Positions 9,349 through 17,999 of a DNA stretch of 45,708 nucleotides are shown piece by piece. The stretch is from Gammaproteobacteria bacterium (GTDB taxonomy: Bacteria; Pseudomonadota; Gammaproteobacteria; Enterobacterales; Alteromonadaceae): contig JAHKAA010000031.1 of the NCBI GenBank assembly GCA_018825965.1, positions 1-45,708 on the forward strand, written 5' to 3'. Under the pieces are notes generated by a model. The model had not been told where the DNA came from. It saw only the letters and a program-made list of their open reading frames with translations, and did no database searches. The position numbers were made by a program, and so were the translations under genes. Every line of letters begins with the position of its first letter. The first letter of the stretch is position 1.

Positions 9349-10533
9349 GTGAAACTCACTTTATTACGCAGAGTATTAGCCATCACTTTCATCTTTTATC
9401 ATGGAGTACTAATGGCGTCAGACCAAATAACCATCGCTACTTTTAATGTCAGTATGGAATCTGAGAATTATCTGGCGAAAGGCGTTGCAGGAAGTCCACA
9501 GGTATTGAGTACTCTGCTCACTGAAGGAAAGCATCCACAGATCAAGAATATAGCAGCCATTATTCAGCAAACACAGCCGGATATCCTGCTGCTGAATGAG
9601 TTTGATTACATCGAAACCCCTGAGGCCGGGGTGCAGTTATTTATCCGCAATTATTTAAATAAAGCACAAAGCGCTGATGGCAAAACCATTGATTATCCGT
9701 ATTTTTATTACAGCACAGTCAATACAGGCCAACCCAGCGGTTTTGATTTAGACAATGACGGCCAACTGACCAATAAAGGCGCTGATGCCTGGGGTTTTGG
9801 TCAGTACCCAGGCCAATACGGCATGATGTTGTTATCAAAATTCCCGATAGACAGCAGTAAAGTAAGAAGCTTCCAGTACTTTAAATGGAAAGATATGCCA
9901 GGTGCTTTGCAAACGACAAAAGCTGATGGCTCGCCCTGGTATAGTCCGGACGCCTGGCAATTAATGCCCCTGTCGTCAAAATCGCATTGGGATGTACCTG
10001 TAATTATTAATAAGAAAGCTGTGCATTTGCTGATCAGTCACCCTACTCCACCAGTGTTTGACGGTGAGGAAGACAGAAATGGCAAACGTAACCATGACGA
10101 AGTACGATTTTGGACTGATTATCTGAGCCCTGAAAAAGCGGGGTATATCTATGATGACAGAGGGCAAAAAGGTGGCTTGGCCGAAGATAAGCGTTTTGTG
10201 GTCTTGGGGGATTTAAACTCATCTCCTGTGGAAGGAAACGCTTATAAAGAGGGCATTGGTAATTTACTGATGCACCCAAGGGTCAACAGCAGCTTCACAC
10301 CACAAAGTGCCGGCGGTAAAGCACATAGCCCTGACAGCCCTTATGGTGCCACTCATACAGCTGGCTGGCGAATGAGAGCGGATTATGTATTGCCTTCCAA
10401 AGCAGGCTTTAAAGTTTTGTCCAGCGGTGTATTCTGGCCAGCAGCTGGTCAGCCATTTTACGAACTGGTGGCTGATCGTGCCGCAAGCTCTGATCATCGT
10501 TTGGTTTGGGTAAAGCTTAAATTAACTAAATAA
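9349..10533 (+). CDS. Secreted endonuclease/exonuclease/phosphatase (EEP) family protein
   Basis: Metal-dependent phosphoesterase of the DNase I-like EEP fold, 394 residues from the GTG at 9349. The GTG is chosen because GGAG lies 6 bp before it; an ATG at 9337 is in frame but overlaps that ribosome site. An N-terminal signal peptide (KLTLLRRVLAITFIF...VLMA-SDQ) sends it to the periplasm or outside. EEP landmarks in order: IATFNVSMES (Asn), DILLLNEFDY (metal-binding Glu), LLISHPTPP (His), VVLGDLNSSP (catalytic Asp and Asn), and SSDHRLVW (final His). The substrate could be DNA, RNA or a phospho-ester. The gene follows a TonB receptor and converges on a purine-salvage operon, consistent with scavenging of nucleic acids. 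Confidence 0.88.
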   Translation: MKLTLLRRVLAITFIFYHGVLMASDQITIATFNVSMESENYLAKGVAGSPQVLSTLLTEGKHPQIKNIAAIIQQTQPDILLLNEFDYIETPEAGVQLFIRNYLNKAQSADGKTIDYPYFYYSTVNTGQPSGFDLDNDGQLTNKGADAWGFGQYPGQYGMMLLSKFPIDSSKVRSFQYFKWKDMPGALQTTKADGSPWYSPDAWQLMPLSSKSHWDVPVIINKKAVHLLISHPTPPVFDGEEDRNGKRNHDEVRFWTDYLSPEKAGYIYDDRGQKGGLAEDKRFVVLGDLNSSPVEGNAYKEGIGNLLMHPRVNSSFTPQSAGGKAHSPDSPYGATHTAGWRMRADYVLPSKAGFKVLSSGVFWPAAGQPFYELVADRAASSDHRLVWVKLKLTK

Positions 10534-10542
10534 TACACAGAT

Positions 10543-10574
10543 AAAAAAACGGAGCTGAGCAGCTCCGTTTTTTT
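10543..10574. terminator. Bidirectional terminator between EEP gene and gpt
   Basis: Perfect 14-bp stem with 4-nt loop: seven A's plus CGGAGCT (10543-10556) against AGCTCCG plus seven T's (10561-10574). It works on both strands and separates two convergent genes. Confidence 0.93.
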
Positions 10575-10588
10575 GCTTAGTACATCAC

Positions 10589-11065
10589 TTAAGATTTCTG
10601 CTCAGCCAAAGGTGCACTGTAAGCCAGTTCCATATCCCATGGCAGTTGGATCCAGGTGTCCTGCTCGATGTCAGTCACGTAGTGATCCACCAGCGGTTTG
10701 CCCTGAGGTTTGGCATACACAGTGACAAAACAAGCTGTTGGAAAATGTTCCCGCAGTGCCTTGGCTGTTTCACCTGTATCCACCAAATCATCCACTATCA
10801 ATAAACGTGGGCTGTCGGCCAAAGCCGCATCTTTCAGCACTTTTAATTCGCGTTGCTGATCATGGTCGTAGCTGGAGACACAAATGCTGTCTACTACACG
10901 AATATCCAGCTCACGCGCCAGAATAGCAGCAGGCACTAAACCACCACGGCTGACCGCAACTATGCTGTCAAAGTCACGGTTTAGTAAGGCCTTTGCCAGT
11001 TCTTTAGTTGCTCTGTGAAAGGCTTCCCATGACACATAAAACATTTTGTTCGTGGTCAGTGACAT
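10589..11065 (-). CDS. gpt: Xanthine-guanine phosphoribosyltransferase
   Basis: Converts guanine, xanthine and to a lesser degree hypoxanthine plus PRPP into GMP, XMP and IMP. 158 residues, close to the E. coli enzyme (152). Recognised by near-identical blocks: AVSRGGLVPAAILAREL, SSYDHDQQRELKVLK, the PRPP-binding IVDDLVDTGETA, and DHYVTDIEQDTWIQLPWDM. It is the last gene of a deoB-deoD-gpt operon (9 bp after deoD), so bases released by DeoD feed directly into it. Confidence 0.94.
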   Translation of the reverse strand: MSLTTNKMFYVSWEAFHRATKELAKALLNRDFDSIVAVSRGGLVPAAILARELDIRVVDSICVSSYDHDQQRELKVLKDAALADSPRLLIVDDLVDTGETAKALREHFPTACFVTVYAKPQGKPLVDHYVTDIEQDTWIQLPWDMELAYSAPLAEQKS

Positions 11066-11074
11066 AACAGTTCC

Positions 11075-11779
11075 TTAAACCAGAGCCAATGCGATTTCAA
11101 CCATCTCATTAAAAGAGGTCTGACGCAGTTCAGCACTTAAAGCTTCGCCAGTACGAATATGGTCACTGACGGTCATAATGGCCAATGCTTTAATACCAAA
11201 TTCTGCAGCAACACCATATAAACCAGCAGCTTCCATTTCAACGCCCAAAACGCCGTACTTTTCCAGGCGATCAAACAAAGTTGGATCCGGGTTGTAGAAT
11301 AAATCCGAGGTAAATAAGTTACCTACTTTCACATCAATGTTTTTAGCCCGTGCTGCTGCTACAGCCCGCTCCAGCAGACCATAATCAGCTAAAGCAGCAA
11401 AATCCAGGCCACCACCTAAACGGTTACGATTGACGTTGGAGTCTGTACTGGCGCCCATAGCTATCACTACATCACGTACCTTAACGTCCAGTGGTAAACC
11501 ACCACAGGAACCAATACGGATAATGTTTTTTACACCATAAAACTTCACCAGTTCAGTGGCATAAATCGACATCGATGGAATGCCCATACCTGAGCCTAAT
11601 ACGCTGACTTTTTTGCCCTGATAAGTACCGGTATAACCAAACATATTACGTACTGTGTTCACACACTCAACATCCTGTAAAAAGGTGTCGGCAATATGTT
11701 TAGCGCGCAGCGGGTCGCCAGGCATTAATACGGTTTCTGCAAAAGCGCCTTCTGGCGCATTAATATGAGGAGTTGCCAT
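11075..11779 (-). CDS. deoD: Purine-nucleoside phosphorylase DeoD
   Basis: Cleaves purine (deoxy)ribonucleosides with phosphate into base and (deoxy)ribose-1-phosphate. 234 residues, the usual length of the hexameric bacterial enzyme. Landmarks: [13 protein letters not shown] (phosphate-binding Gly/Asp/Arg), [23 protein letters not shown], and [12 protein letters not shown], with Met-Glu contacting the ribose. [10 protein letters not shown] contains the Asp that protonates the purine. It lies 13 bp downstream of deoB and 9 bp upstream of gpt. Confidence 0.95.
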   Translation of the reverse strand: MATPHINAPEGAFAETVLMPGDPLRAKHIADTFLQDVECVNTVRNMFGYTGTYQGKKVSVLGSGMGIPSMSIYATELVKFYGVKNIIRIGSCGGLPLDVKVRDVVIAMGASTDSNVNRNRLGGGLDFAALADYGLLERAVAAARAKNIDVKVGNLFTSDLFYNPDPTLFDRLEKYGVLGVEMEAAGLYGVAAEFGIKALAIMTVSDHIRTGEALSAELRQTSFNEMVEIALALV

Positions 11780-11792
11780 GAGTTACTCTGAA

Positions 11793-12995
11793 TTAAGAAG
11801 CTAAAAAGGATTGGCCATAAGGCATGGCCGCTAAATGAAAATACCCGGCCAGAGTCTGGCCCATATCAGCGAAACTTGCTCTTTCGCCTAAATCTTTGGC
11901 AACACGATTTTTGCCATAAAACAGCACTGGTACATATTCACGGGTATGCTCTGTGCCTGGCCAGGTTGGGTCACAACCGTGATCGGCAGTCAGCAGCAAC
12001 ACAGCGTCTTCGTCCAGCGCAGCCATAATTTCCGGTAGACGACTATCGAAATATTCCAGCGCTTCGCCGTAACCTATAGGGTCGCGGCGGTGACCATAGT
12101 TTTGATCAAAGTCGACCAGATTGGTAAAAACCAGACTACGCTCCGGCGCTATCGCCATTTCGGCCAGCGTTGTATCCACCAAAGCAGCTAAACCATTGGC
12201 TTTGACTGCTTTGCTGATGCCCTGATGGGCATAAATGTCTGCAATTTTCCCAATGCTGATGACAGTGCCACCAGACTGAGTCAGGGTATCCAGCACAGTA
12301 GGAGCCGGAGGCAATACTGAATAATCTTTTCTGTTGCCTGTACGGGCATAGTTCGTCGCTTCAGTGCCAAGGAAAGGACGGGCAATGACACGGCCAATAT
12401 TGTAACTGTCCAGAAGCTCACGGGCGGTTTCACAGAACTGCAACAGCTTGTCTAAACCAAAATGCTCTTCATGAGCAGCCACCTGAAATACGCTGTCAGC
12501 CGAGGTATAACAAATAGGTTTACCGGTTTTAATATGCTCGTCGCCCAGCTTGACCAGAATGTCAGTACCTGAAGCATGGCAATTGCCTAAAATACCTGGC
12601 ACACCAGTGCGGCGTACTAATTCGTCAATCAGCTCAACAGGAAAGCTGTTTTGTTTGTCGTGGAAATAGCCCCAGTCAAAGAGCACAGGCACACCAGCAA
12701 TTTCCCAGTGACCACTGGGTGTATCTTTGCCGCTGGATAATTCGCGGGCGTAACCGTAGCTGCCACGCAAAGTTGGGCTGTCTTCGACTAATGCCATTTC
12801 ACCACTGGCTGCAAAACCTGCTTTGACTAAACCTAAACTGGCCAGATTAGGTAATTGCAGTTGACGGCCTTTGGCCTGAAAAAACGCTTTGCTGATGCTT
12901 GCAAAAGTATTGGCACCGACGTCACCGAATTTATCAGCATCGGGCGCACTGCCTATTCCAAAGCTGTCCATTACTAAAATTACTGCCTTTGACAT
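11793..12995 (-). CDS. deoB: Phosphopentomutase DeoB
   Basis: Interconverts (deoxy)ribose-1-phosphate and the 5-phosphate, linking nucleoside breakdown to central metabolism. It belongs to the alkaline-phosphatase superfamily and needs two Mn2+. 400 residues. Metal-binding blocks are visible: [18 protein letters not shown] near the start, [11 protein letters not shown] (the Thr that is phosphorylated), and [20 protein letters not shown] near the C-terminus. First gene of the operon with deoD and gpt. In E. coli the deo operon also has deoC and deoA; neither is here. The ribosome site (AGGTAGG-like) is weak. Confidence 0.95.
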   Translation of the reverse strand: MSKAVILVMDSFGIGSAPDADKFGDVGANTFASISKAFFQAKGRQLQLPNLASLGLVKAGFAASGEMALVEDSPTLRGSYGYARELSSGKDTPSGHWEIAGVPVLFDWGYFHDKQNSFPVELIDELVRRTGVPGILGNCHASGTDILVKLGDEHIKTGKPICYTSADSVFQVAAHEEHFGLDKLLQFCETARELLDSYNIGRVIARPFLGTEATNYARTGNRKDYSVLPPAPTVLDTLTQSGGTVISIGKIADIYAHQGISKAVKANGLAALVDTTLAEMAIAPERSLVFTNLVDFDQNYGHRRDPIGYGEALEYFDSRLPEIMAALDEDAVLLLTADHGCDPTWPGTEHTREYVPVLFYGKNRVAKDLGERASFADMGQTLAGYFHLAAMPYGQSFLAS

Positions 12996-13067
12996 ACTTA
13001 CCTACCTATTACATCAAGCCTCACCCTATAAAATGATCATGAGGTTCGGTACAGCCAGCCACAAGTG

Positions 13068-13113
13068 GCAAAAATTAAAAAGGGCACGCAGCTTATGCAA
13101 AAACGTGCCCTTT
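13068..13113 (-). terminator. Terminator of the second chemoreceptor gene
   Basis: Stem AAAGGGCACG/CGTGCCCTTT (13079-13088 with 13104-13113), inner small hairpin GCA...TGC, then TTTTTAATTTTT on the minus strand. It lies 26 bp past the stop codon. Confidence 0.9.
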
Positions 13114-13138
13114 GGCAATCCCATATTTTTACATTCTG

Positions 13139-14755
13139 CTAACTGATTTTGAATTTACCTACTAAACCAAACAAGGTATCAGACAGCAGGCGGATTTCAT
13201 TCGACAAACGATCATTATCTTTGGCAATGTCACCTGCTGCACTGGCCTGATCATGCAAAGCATAGAGGTTTTTAGTGATTTCCTCAGACACCAGCGCTTG
13301 CTCTTCAGTAGCAGATGCGGTTTGGGTTGCCATGTCATTCACTTTAATAGAGGATTGCTGTAGCTGGCGGAACACCTGTTCGGCCTGAGAAAAACTGCTG
13401 ACTGTTAAGTCAGCATTGGTTTTACCGCTGCTGATGGCCGTTGCAGCCTCATTCACGCGACTTTGCAGGGCCTGGATCATTTCCTGAATATGATTGGTGC
13501 TTTGCTGAGTTCTTGAGGCTAAAGTACGGACTTCATCGGCCACCACAGCAAAACCACGACCTTGTTCACCAGCGCGGGCCGCTTCAATGGCGGCGTTTAA
13601 AGCCAACAGGTTGGTTTGTTCGGCAATACCTCGTATCACATCCAGCACTGAGGCAATGTTTTCAGAGCTGTTTTCCAATTCGCCTGAACAGGCCAAAGCC
13701 TTGTCTACGTCTTTGGTTAAACTCGCCATGCTCTGAGTCACACTATTGACCACCACCAAACCACGCTCAGCATTGATTTTAGCTTCGTCCGCTTCATGAG
13801 CCGAATCAGTAGCGACCTGCGCCATTTCTTTATTCGCCAGTGTCATTTCATGCACAGCACTGACAATAGAATCGGACGCCACATTCAATGAACGGGTAAT
13901 ATCATTGGTTTTAATAGCTGACTCTGACAAGACTTGTGTCAGTTTGCTCAGTTGCGCGGCCTGTTGCAGCACTGAGGCTATCAACTGGCATAAATTGGCA
14001 ACAAAGCCATTAAACTGGCCTGCTAAAGCGGCAAATTCATCCTGAGAGTTAGTCTCCAGCCGGGCTGTTAAATCGCCATCCCCTGAGGCAATTTCCGATA
14101 AACGAGCTGTTAGTGTATTAATTTGTGTAGTCAGCGACTTAGGCACACTGTAACTAAACCAGCCAGCAATCAGCAGTATGACAAGGGTGACAAGGTAGGT
14201 CGTGTTCTGGAAAAAACTGATTTCAGCCGTTAAATTTTGTTGCTCGCTGACAGATTTAGCCAGCGCCGCCTCACCTGCTTTATCCAATACAGAACGCAAA
14301 GCGGTAAACTCTTGTTGTTCTTCAGCTATTAAATCAGCCCCTGCGCTGCCTCCTTTACTGGCGTTCAGCAAAGCAACAGCGCTTTGATACCACTTCTGAT
14401 AGTCCTGCTCAAAACCGGAAAACTGTTGTTTGATGTCTGGATACTCTTTTAATAATTGCAAATACTCATTAAAACGTTGCTTCACCTGTTGGGCATTTTC
14501 TTCCACTTCTGCTTCCAGTATGCTGCTGTCGCCTTGTTTAGTGAGATGCATAGTCGAAGCCAGTTTGGCCTGGTATAAATCACGATCCGCATTTAAAACC
14601 ACAGAAATGGCTTGCAGAAAGTTGTCCGCCTGAACCGCCAAAGCGTTTTTCTGCAACCCGGATAAATAACTGAACATGGAAACCACAATCAACAAGGTCA
14701 AAGCCAGAATAAGCATAGGTAAAGTGCTTTTCACTCTGATACTGTGCAGGTTCAT
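13139..14755 (-). CDS. Methyl-accepting chemotaxis protein with helical periplasmic sensor
   Basis: Chemoreceptor of 538 residues. First membrane helix at about residues 11-30 ([20 protein letters not shown]), a helical periplasmic domain to about residue 185 that looks like a four-helix bundle rather than Cache, second membrane helix ([19 protein letters not shown]), HAMP with [14 protein letters not shown], and a signalling hairpin with tip [32 protein letters not shown]. There is no C-terminal NWETF-type CheR tether. The HAMP-distal block (GDGDLTxxL, DEFAALAxxFNxFV) is very like that of the receptor at 0.5-2.1 kb, so the two are paralogues in their cytoplasmic halves but have different sensors. 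AGGA lies 7 bp before the ATG. Confidence 0.92.
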   Translation of the reverse strand: MNLHSIRVKSTLPMLILALTLLIVVSMFSYLSGLQKNALAVQADNFLQAISVVLNADRDLYQAKLASTMHLTKQGDSSILEAEVEENAQQVKQRFNEYLQLLKEYPDIKQQFSGFEQDYQKWYQSAVALLNASKGGSAGADLIAEEQQEFTALRSVLDKAGEAALAKSVSEQQNLTAEISFFQNTTYLVTLVILLIAGWFSYSVPKSLTTQINTLTARLSEIASGDGDLTARLETNSQDEFAALAGQFNGFVANLCQLIASVLQQAAQLSKLTQVLSESAIKTNDITRSLNVASDSIVSAVHEMTLANKEMAQVATDSAHEADEAKINAERGLVVVNSVTQSMASLTKDVDKALACSGELENSSENIASVLDVIRGIAEQTNLLALNAAIEAARAGEQGRGFAVVADEVRTLASRTQQSTNHIQEMIQALQSRVNEAATAISSGKTNADLTVSSFSQAEQVFRQLQQSSIKVNDMATQTASATEEQALVSEEITKNLYALHDQASAAGDIAKDNDRLSNEIRLLSDTLFGLVGKFKIS

Positions 14756-14925
14756 AATTAATCCTAAGAAGACTCTAACACTTGACTAAGTATTGATAAC
14801 AGAATGAGCTTTTGCCAAATTTCGTAAGAAATAGTTTTAAGCTTCGTAAAATCAGCGGACTGAGGGGCTGAACTGAAACCAGATAACAACGTATAAAGCA
14901 GCAAATAAATTGATGGAGTTTGGCA

Positions 14926-15618
14926 ATGAAAACAGCAGTAATCACAGGGACAAGTCGCCGCCTTGGTGCTTATCTGGCAGAGAAACTTAATGCAGAAGGT
15001 TATCAGGTGTTTGGCCTTACCAGACAATTCAACCCGGCTCAGCAGTATCTGACTCAAATAGTTGTAGATTATCAGTCGGCCGACTCAGTGATGTCCGCTA
15101 TCCGTCAATTACAACAACACAGCAGTATAGAACTGTTGATCCATAACGCCTCTTTGTTTGAAAAAGACGAGTTACATACTCATGACAGCATCAATTTTTA
15201 TCAGGCGTTATTTGCCGTACATATGCAACTGCCGGCACTTTTAAACCAACATTTAGCACCATTACTAGCAAAAACTGCGGGCTGTGGTTTGATTGTGCAT
15301 ATCACAGATATTTACAGCGAAAACCCTAATCCGGCTTTTTCACTCTATTGCAGCACCAAAGCCGGGCTTGAGAATTTAATGAAGTCGGCAGCCAAAGCTT
15401 ATGCACCGAAAATACGCGTCAACAGCATTCAGCCTGGCCCTATCATGTTTTTGCCTGAGCACAGCAAGAGCGAAAAACAGCAGGTGATGCAACAAACCTT
15501 AATTGCAGAGGAAGCTGGCTTCGAGCCAATTTATCAGGGCGTCCGGTTTTTGATCGATAATAAATTTGTCACCGGCCTCAGCCTGAAAATAGATGGCGGC
15601 AGGTCGCTCGGAAAATAA
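14926..15618 (+). CDS. folM: Pteridine/dihydromonapterin reductase-like SDR (FolM-like)
   Basis: Short-chain dehydrogenase of 230 residues. ITGTSRRLGAYLA is the NADP-binding Gly motif with the Arg typical of FolM/PTR1 enzymes, LLIHNAS replaces NNAG as in E. coli FolM, and YCSTK holds the catalytic Tyr and Lys. VNSIQPGPIMFLPEH and the end VTGLSLKIDGGRSLGK also follow FolM. FolM reduces dihydromonapterin to tetrahydromonapterin, the cofactor of phenylalanine hydroxylase in some bacteria. The start is ATG at 14926, with GGAG 7 bp upstream. Its 3' end overlaps the 3' end of the opposite folK-like gene by 120 bp, an unusually long overlap for convergent genes. Confidence 0.8.
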   Translation: MKTAVITGTSRRLGAYLAEKLNAEGYQVFGLTRQFNPAQQYLTQIVVDYQSADSVMSAIRQLQQHSSIELLIHNASLFEKDELHTHDSINFYQALFAVHMQLPALLNQHLAPLLAKTAGCGLIVHITDIYSENPNPAFSLYCSTKAGLENLMKSAAKAYAPKIRVNSIQPGPIMFLPEHSKSEKQQVMQQTLIAEEAGFEPIYQGVRFLIDNKFVTGLSLKIDGGRSLGK

Positions 15619-16023
15619 CTGACAACCCAACTGAATAGGCGCCTGTTTGCTGGCAGGCTCAAACACCTGCTGAATATAGGATTCTGTCAGCTCAGTTTGC
15701 CATACCTCTGACCATAGGTGTTGATGCCAGATAATATCCAGATCACAGCTGCGGTCCTTAACACTACGTCGTGGATCGCTTCTGTCCCGTCCAAGCAATT
15801 CTTCAATACGGCAGAGTTCTGCTTTTAATTGGGGGGCTGGCCATTCGGATCGCAGCACCAGCACTGAATTGATAAAGACATGATTAGATTCCACCAGTTC
15901 AGCCTGGGTATAAACCCGCTGGTAGATGTAAATCGAACCAAAGATTTTGGTCAGAGCACTCACTGCTGCTGCAACATATTGTTCAGGCTGAATATTTGAG
16001 CCTATCGAAATCACATAATACAT
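15499..16023 (-). CDS. folK: 2-amino-4-hydroxy-6-hydroxymethyldihydropteridine pyrophosphokinase-like (FolK-like)
   Basis: 174 residues beginning YYVISIGSNIQPEQ, the HPPK opening, with EELLGRDR and KDRSCDLDII matching the family's LGR-R and R-x-LDLDI blocks. HPPK transfers pyrophosphate from ATP to a pterin alcohol in folate synthesis. The protein is divergent: the usual PRTLDLDI is DRSCDLDI and the C-terminal half is hardly recognisable. It may be a second, pterin-specific HPPK rather than the main FolK, which often sits with panC elsewhere; that is inference. AAGGAAG lies just before the ATG. The C-terminal 40 residues are encoded antisense to the FolM-like gene and are longer than E. coli FolK, so they may be partly dispensable. 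Confidence 0.78.
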   Translation of the reverse strand: MYYVISIGSNIQPEQYVAAAVSALTKIFGSIYIYQRVYTQAELVESNHVFINSVLVLRSEWPAPQLKAELCRIEELLGRDRSDPRRSVKDRSCDLDIIWHQHLWSEVWQTELTESYIQQVFEPASKQAPIQLGCQLFSERPAAIYFQAEAGDKFIIDQKPDALINWLEASFLCN

Positions 16024-16038
16024 AAACTTCCTTGTTAT

Positions 16039-16815
16039 TCAGCCTGTTGCTGTATCCGTTTGATATTCTCTGCTTAACAGCACCCGCTGCCCCTGCTGAG
16101 CAAAACCGGCAAAGTGTTGTTCGACCATTTGCCGATACTCTGGCCAGTGATCTTCATAACTCATTAAATAGGTTTTTTTACAGAGCTCAGGCGGATACAA
16201 ACTCAACAGTGAATGCACCGAAGCATGCACAGGATTGTAGTCCGTTAAGGTCACATCATGAAAAATCAGATCCGGTTTTAACTGCTGCAAAAGTTGCGGA
16301 ATAGCCACAGTATCGCCGGAATAAAAAACACTCTGGTTAATCATCAAGCCAAAACAGACTTTTCCCGGCGTATGAGACACCCTGTGTAACTGATAAAGGT
16401 TACCAAAAAGCTCAAACTCTTCTTTGTGTAACAGCTCCAGCTCAAAATAATCAGTAAGCTCATTTTCGCCTTCGCCATTTTTTGCCAGCACGCCCTTTAA
16501 ACACTGGTGCCATAACTCGTCATACAACTCATGATGCAAAATCAGCCGGGCTTTTTTATGGTATTTGTAGCGGCCTTCATTCGCCAATCGCTCCAGCCCA
16601 AACATATGATCCGCATGCACATGGGTAATAAACACAGCATCTATATCCTGCAGCTTTAAACCCTGAGCCTGCAAAGCAGGTTTGATGGTATAACCACAGT
16701 CAATCAGCATATTGCCTTTGGCGTTTGTCACCAATGCATTGTTATTAAACAAAAAATCGGATTCTGAATGGCCACAGCCGAGAATTAACAGTTCATTAGA
16801 GTTGGACAACATCAT
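16039..16815 (-). CDS. MBL-fold metallo-hydrolase
   Basis: 258 residues of the metallo-beta-lactamase fold. Motif HVHADHMFGLE (H-x-H-x-D-H) binds two metals, VSHTPGKVCFG supplies the next His, and FYSGDT the bridging Asp. LMSYEDHWPEY may hold the last ligand. The general form is like RNase Z/PhnP-like hydrolases of phosphodiesters or small esters, but no substrate signature is recognised. It precedes the FolK-like gene by 15 bp on the same strand, so the two are likely cotranscribed; a link to pterin metabolism is possible but unproven. Confidence 0.82.
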   Translation of the reverse strand: MMLSNSNELLILGCGHSESDFLFNNNALVTNAKGNMLIDCGYTIKPALQAQGLKLQDIDAVFITHVHADHMFGLERLANEGRYKYHKKARLILHHELYDELWHQCLKGVLAKNGEGENELTDYFELELLHKEEFELFGNLYQLHRVSHTPGKVCFGLMINQSVFYSGDTVAIPQLLQQLKPDLIFHDVTLTDYNPVHASVHSLLSLYPPELCKKTYLMSYEDHWPEYRQMVEQHFAGFAQQGQRVLLSREYQTDTATG

Positions 16816-17001
16816 TTATTACTACCCAAAGCAAAGTGCATTTATAGTACGGCTTTTGCCACAGATTGTATCACTGCTTTAGCGGATCTTTTTTACCAAA
16901 GCAGTTCTGACCACTTACTGTACCTTAGTGCTATAGCGGCATCAGCCTAAAGCAATCAGAATGCTACCAATCAAGTTTTAGCCTTTAAAAGGACTGTTCA
17001 G

Positions 17002-17991
17002 ATGAAAACCTTGCCTTTTGTTGTCTCCTCTTTTGCTTTTGTGCTGAGCAGCACAGCTTCTGCCGCCTTACCGCCATTAAAGCTGAATTTAGACCAAACC
17101 ACAGTGTCGGGTTTATCCAGTGGTGGCTATATGGCAGCCCAGTTTCAGCTTTCGCATGCCGATTGGGTTAAAGGTGCAGCTATAGTGGCCGCTGGCCCTG
17201 TGTATTGTGCACAGAATAATTTAATGAATGCGCTGGATCACTGTATCAACAAAGTAGCCAGCCCTATTCCTCTGGCTGAGATCAATCAGCAGCTAAAAGA
17301 CTGGTCGGCTCAAGACCTGCTGGCGTCTGAAGCAGAAATTAAACAAAGCAAAATCTGGTTATTGCATGGCACTGCAGACCGGAAAATCAGCAAAGAAGTG
17401 GCTGATGCTCTGCACCAACAGTACAAAGAGTGGTTACCGGCAGAGCAATTGCATTATGTGCAGGACAAAATTTTTGCCCATCATATGCCCACACTAAAGG
17501 AAGGCAGTGCCTGTGACAGCTCCGAAGCGCCGTTTTTAGGTCAATGTAATTATGATGCTGCAGGCGAAGCTCTGACCTTTATTCAGCCCGGTTTAAAGGC
17601 CCCTACCGAAAACAGCAGCGGCACTGTTTATCCAATTGAACAGCAAAAAATAGCAGGCGACCTGGCTGATACTATGGCTGAACAAGGTTTTGTCTATGTG
17701 CCCAAAAGTTGTGAGCAAGGCCAAAGCTGTACTTTACATATCAGTTTTCATGGTTGTAACCAGCATGCCGGTGCTGTAGGTATGGCTTATGTTGAAAAAG
17801 CAGGCTTTAACCGCTACGCCGACAGCAACAATATGGTGGTGCTGTATCCACAAACACGCGCATCAAACCTGATGCCAATGAACCCACAAGCCTGTTGGGA
17901 CTGGTGGGGTTATACAGATGCCAATTATGCCAACCGCCAAGGTCAGCAAATTCAGGCTGTGGTGAAAATGGCTCAATTTTTAGCAACATAA
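17002..17991 (+). CDS. Secreted PHB-depolymerase/esterase-like protein
   Basis: Predicted alpha/beta-hydrolase of 329 residues with a cleavable signal peptide (MKTLPFVVSSFAFVLSSTASA-ALPP). The nucleophile elbow is GLSSGGYMA at about residues 36-44, HGTADRKI carries the likely catalytic Asp, and HGCNQH and CWDWWGYTD match the C-terminal part of poly(3-hydroxybutyrate) depolymerase-like proteins (Esterase_PHB). Several paired Cys fit an exported enzyme. Polymers other than PHB, or feruloyl-type esters, are possible substrates. AAGGA lies before the ATG. It converges on the M61 peptidase gene with only 8 bp between the stop codons and no clear terminator. Confidence 0.85.
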   Translation: MKTLPFVVSSFAFVLSSTASAALPPLKLNLDQTTVSGLSSGGYMAAQFQLSHADWVKGAAIVAAGPVYCAQNNLMNALDHCINKVASPIPLAEINQQLKDWSAQDLLASEAEIKQSKIWLLHGTADRKISKEVADALHQQYKEWLPAEQLHYVQDKIFAHHMPTLKEGSACDSSEAPFLGQCNYDAAGEALTFIQPGLKAPTENSSGTVYPIEQQKIAGDLADTMAEQGFVYVPKSCEQGQSCTLHISFHGCNQHAGAVGMAYVEKAGFNRYADSNNMVVLYPQTRASNLMPMNPQACWDWWGYTDANYANRQGQQIQAVVKMAQFLAT

Positions 17992-17999
17992 GATCTGAT

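Noticed and set aside
14764..15057. A 97-codon minus-strand frame before the second chemoreceptor
   Set aside because: Overlaps the well-supported FolM-like gene and has low-quality sequence with no ribosome site.
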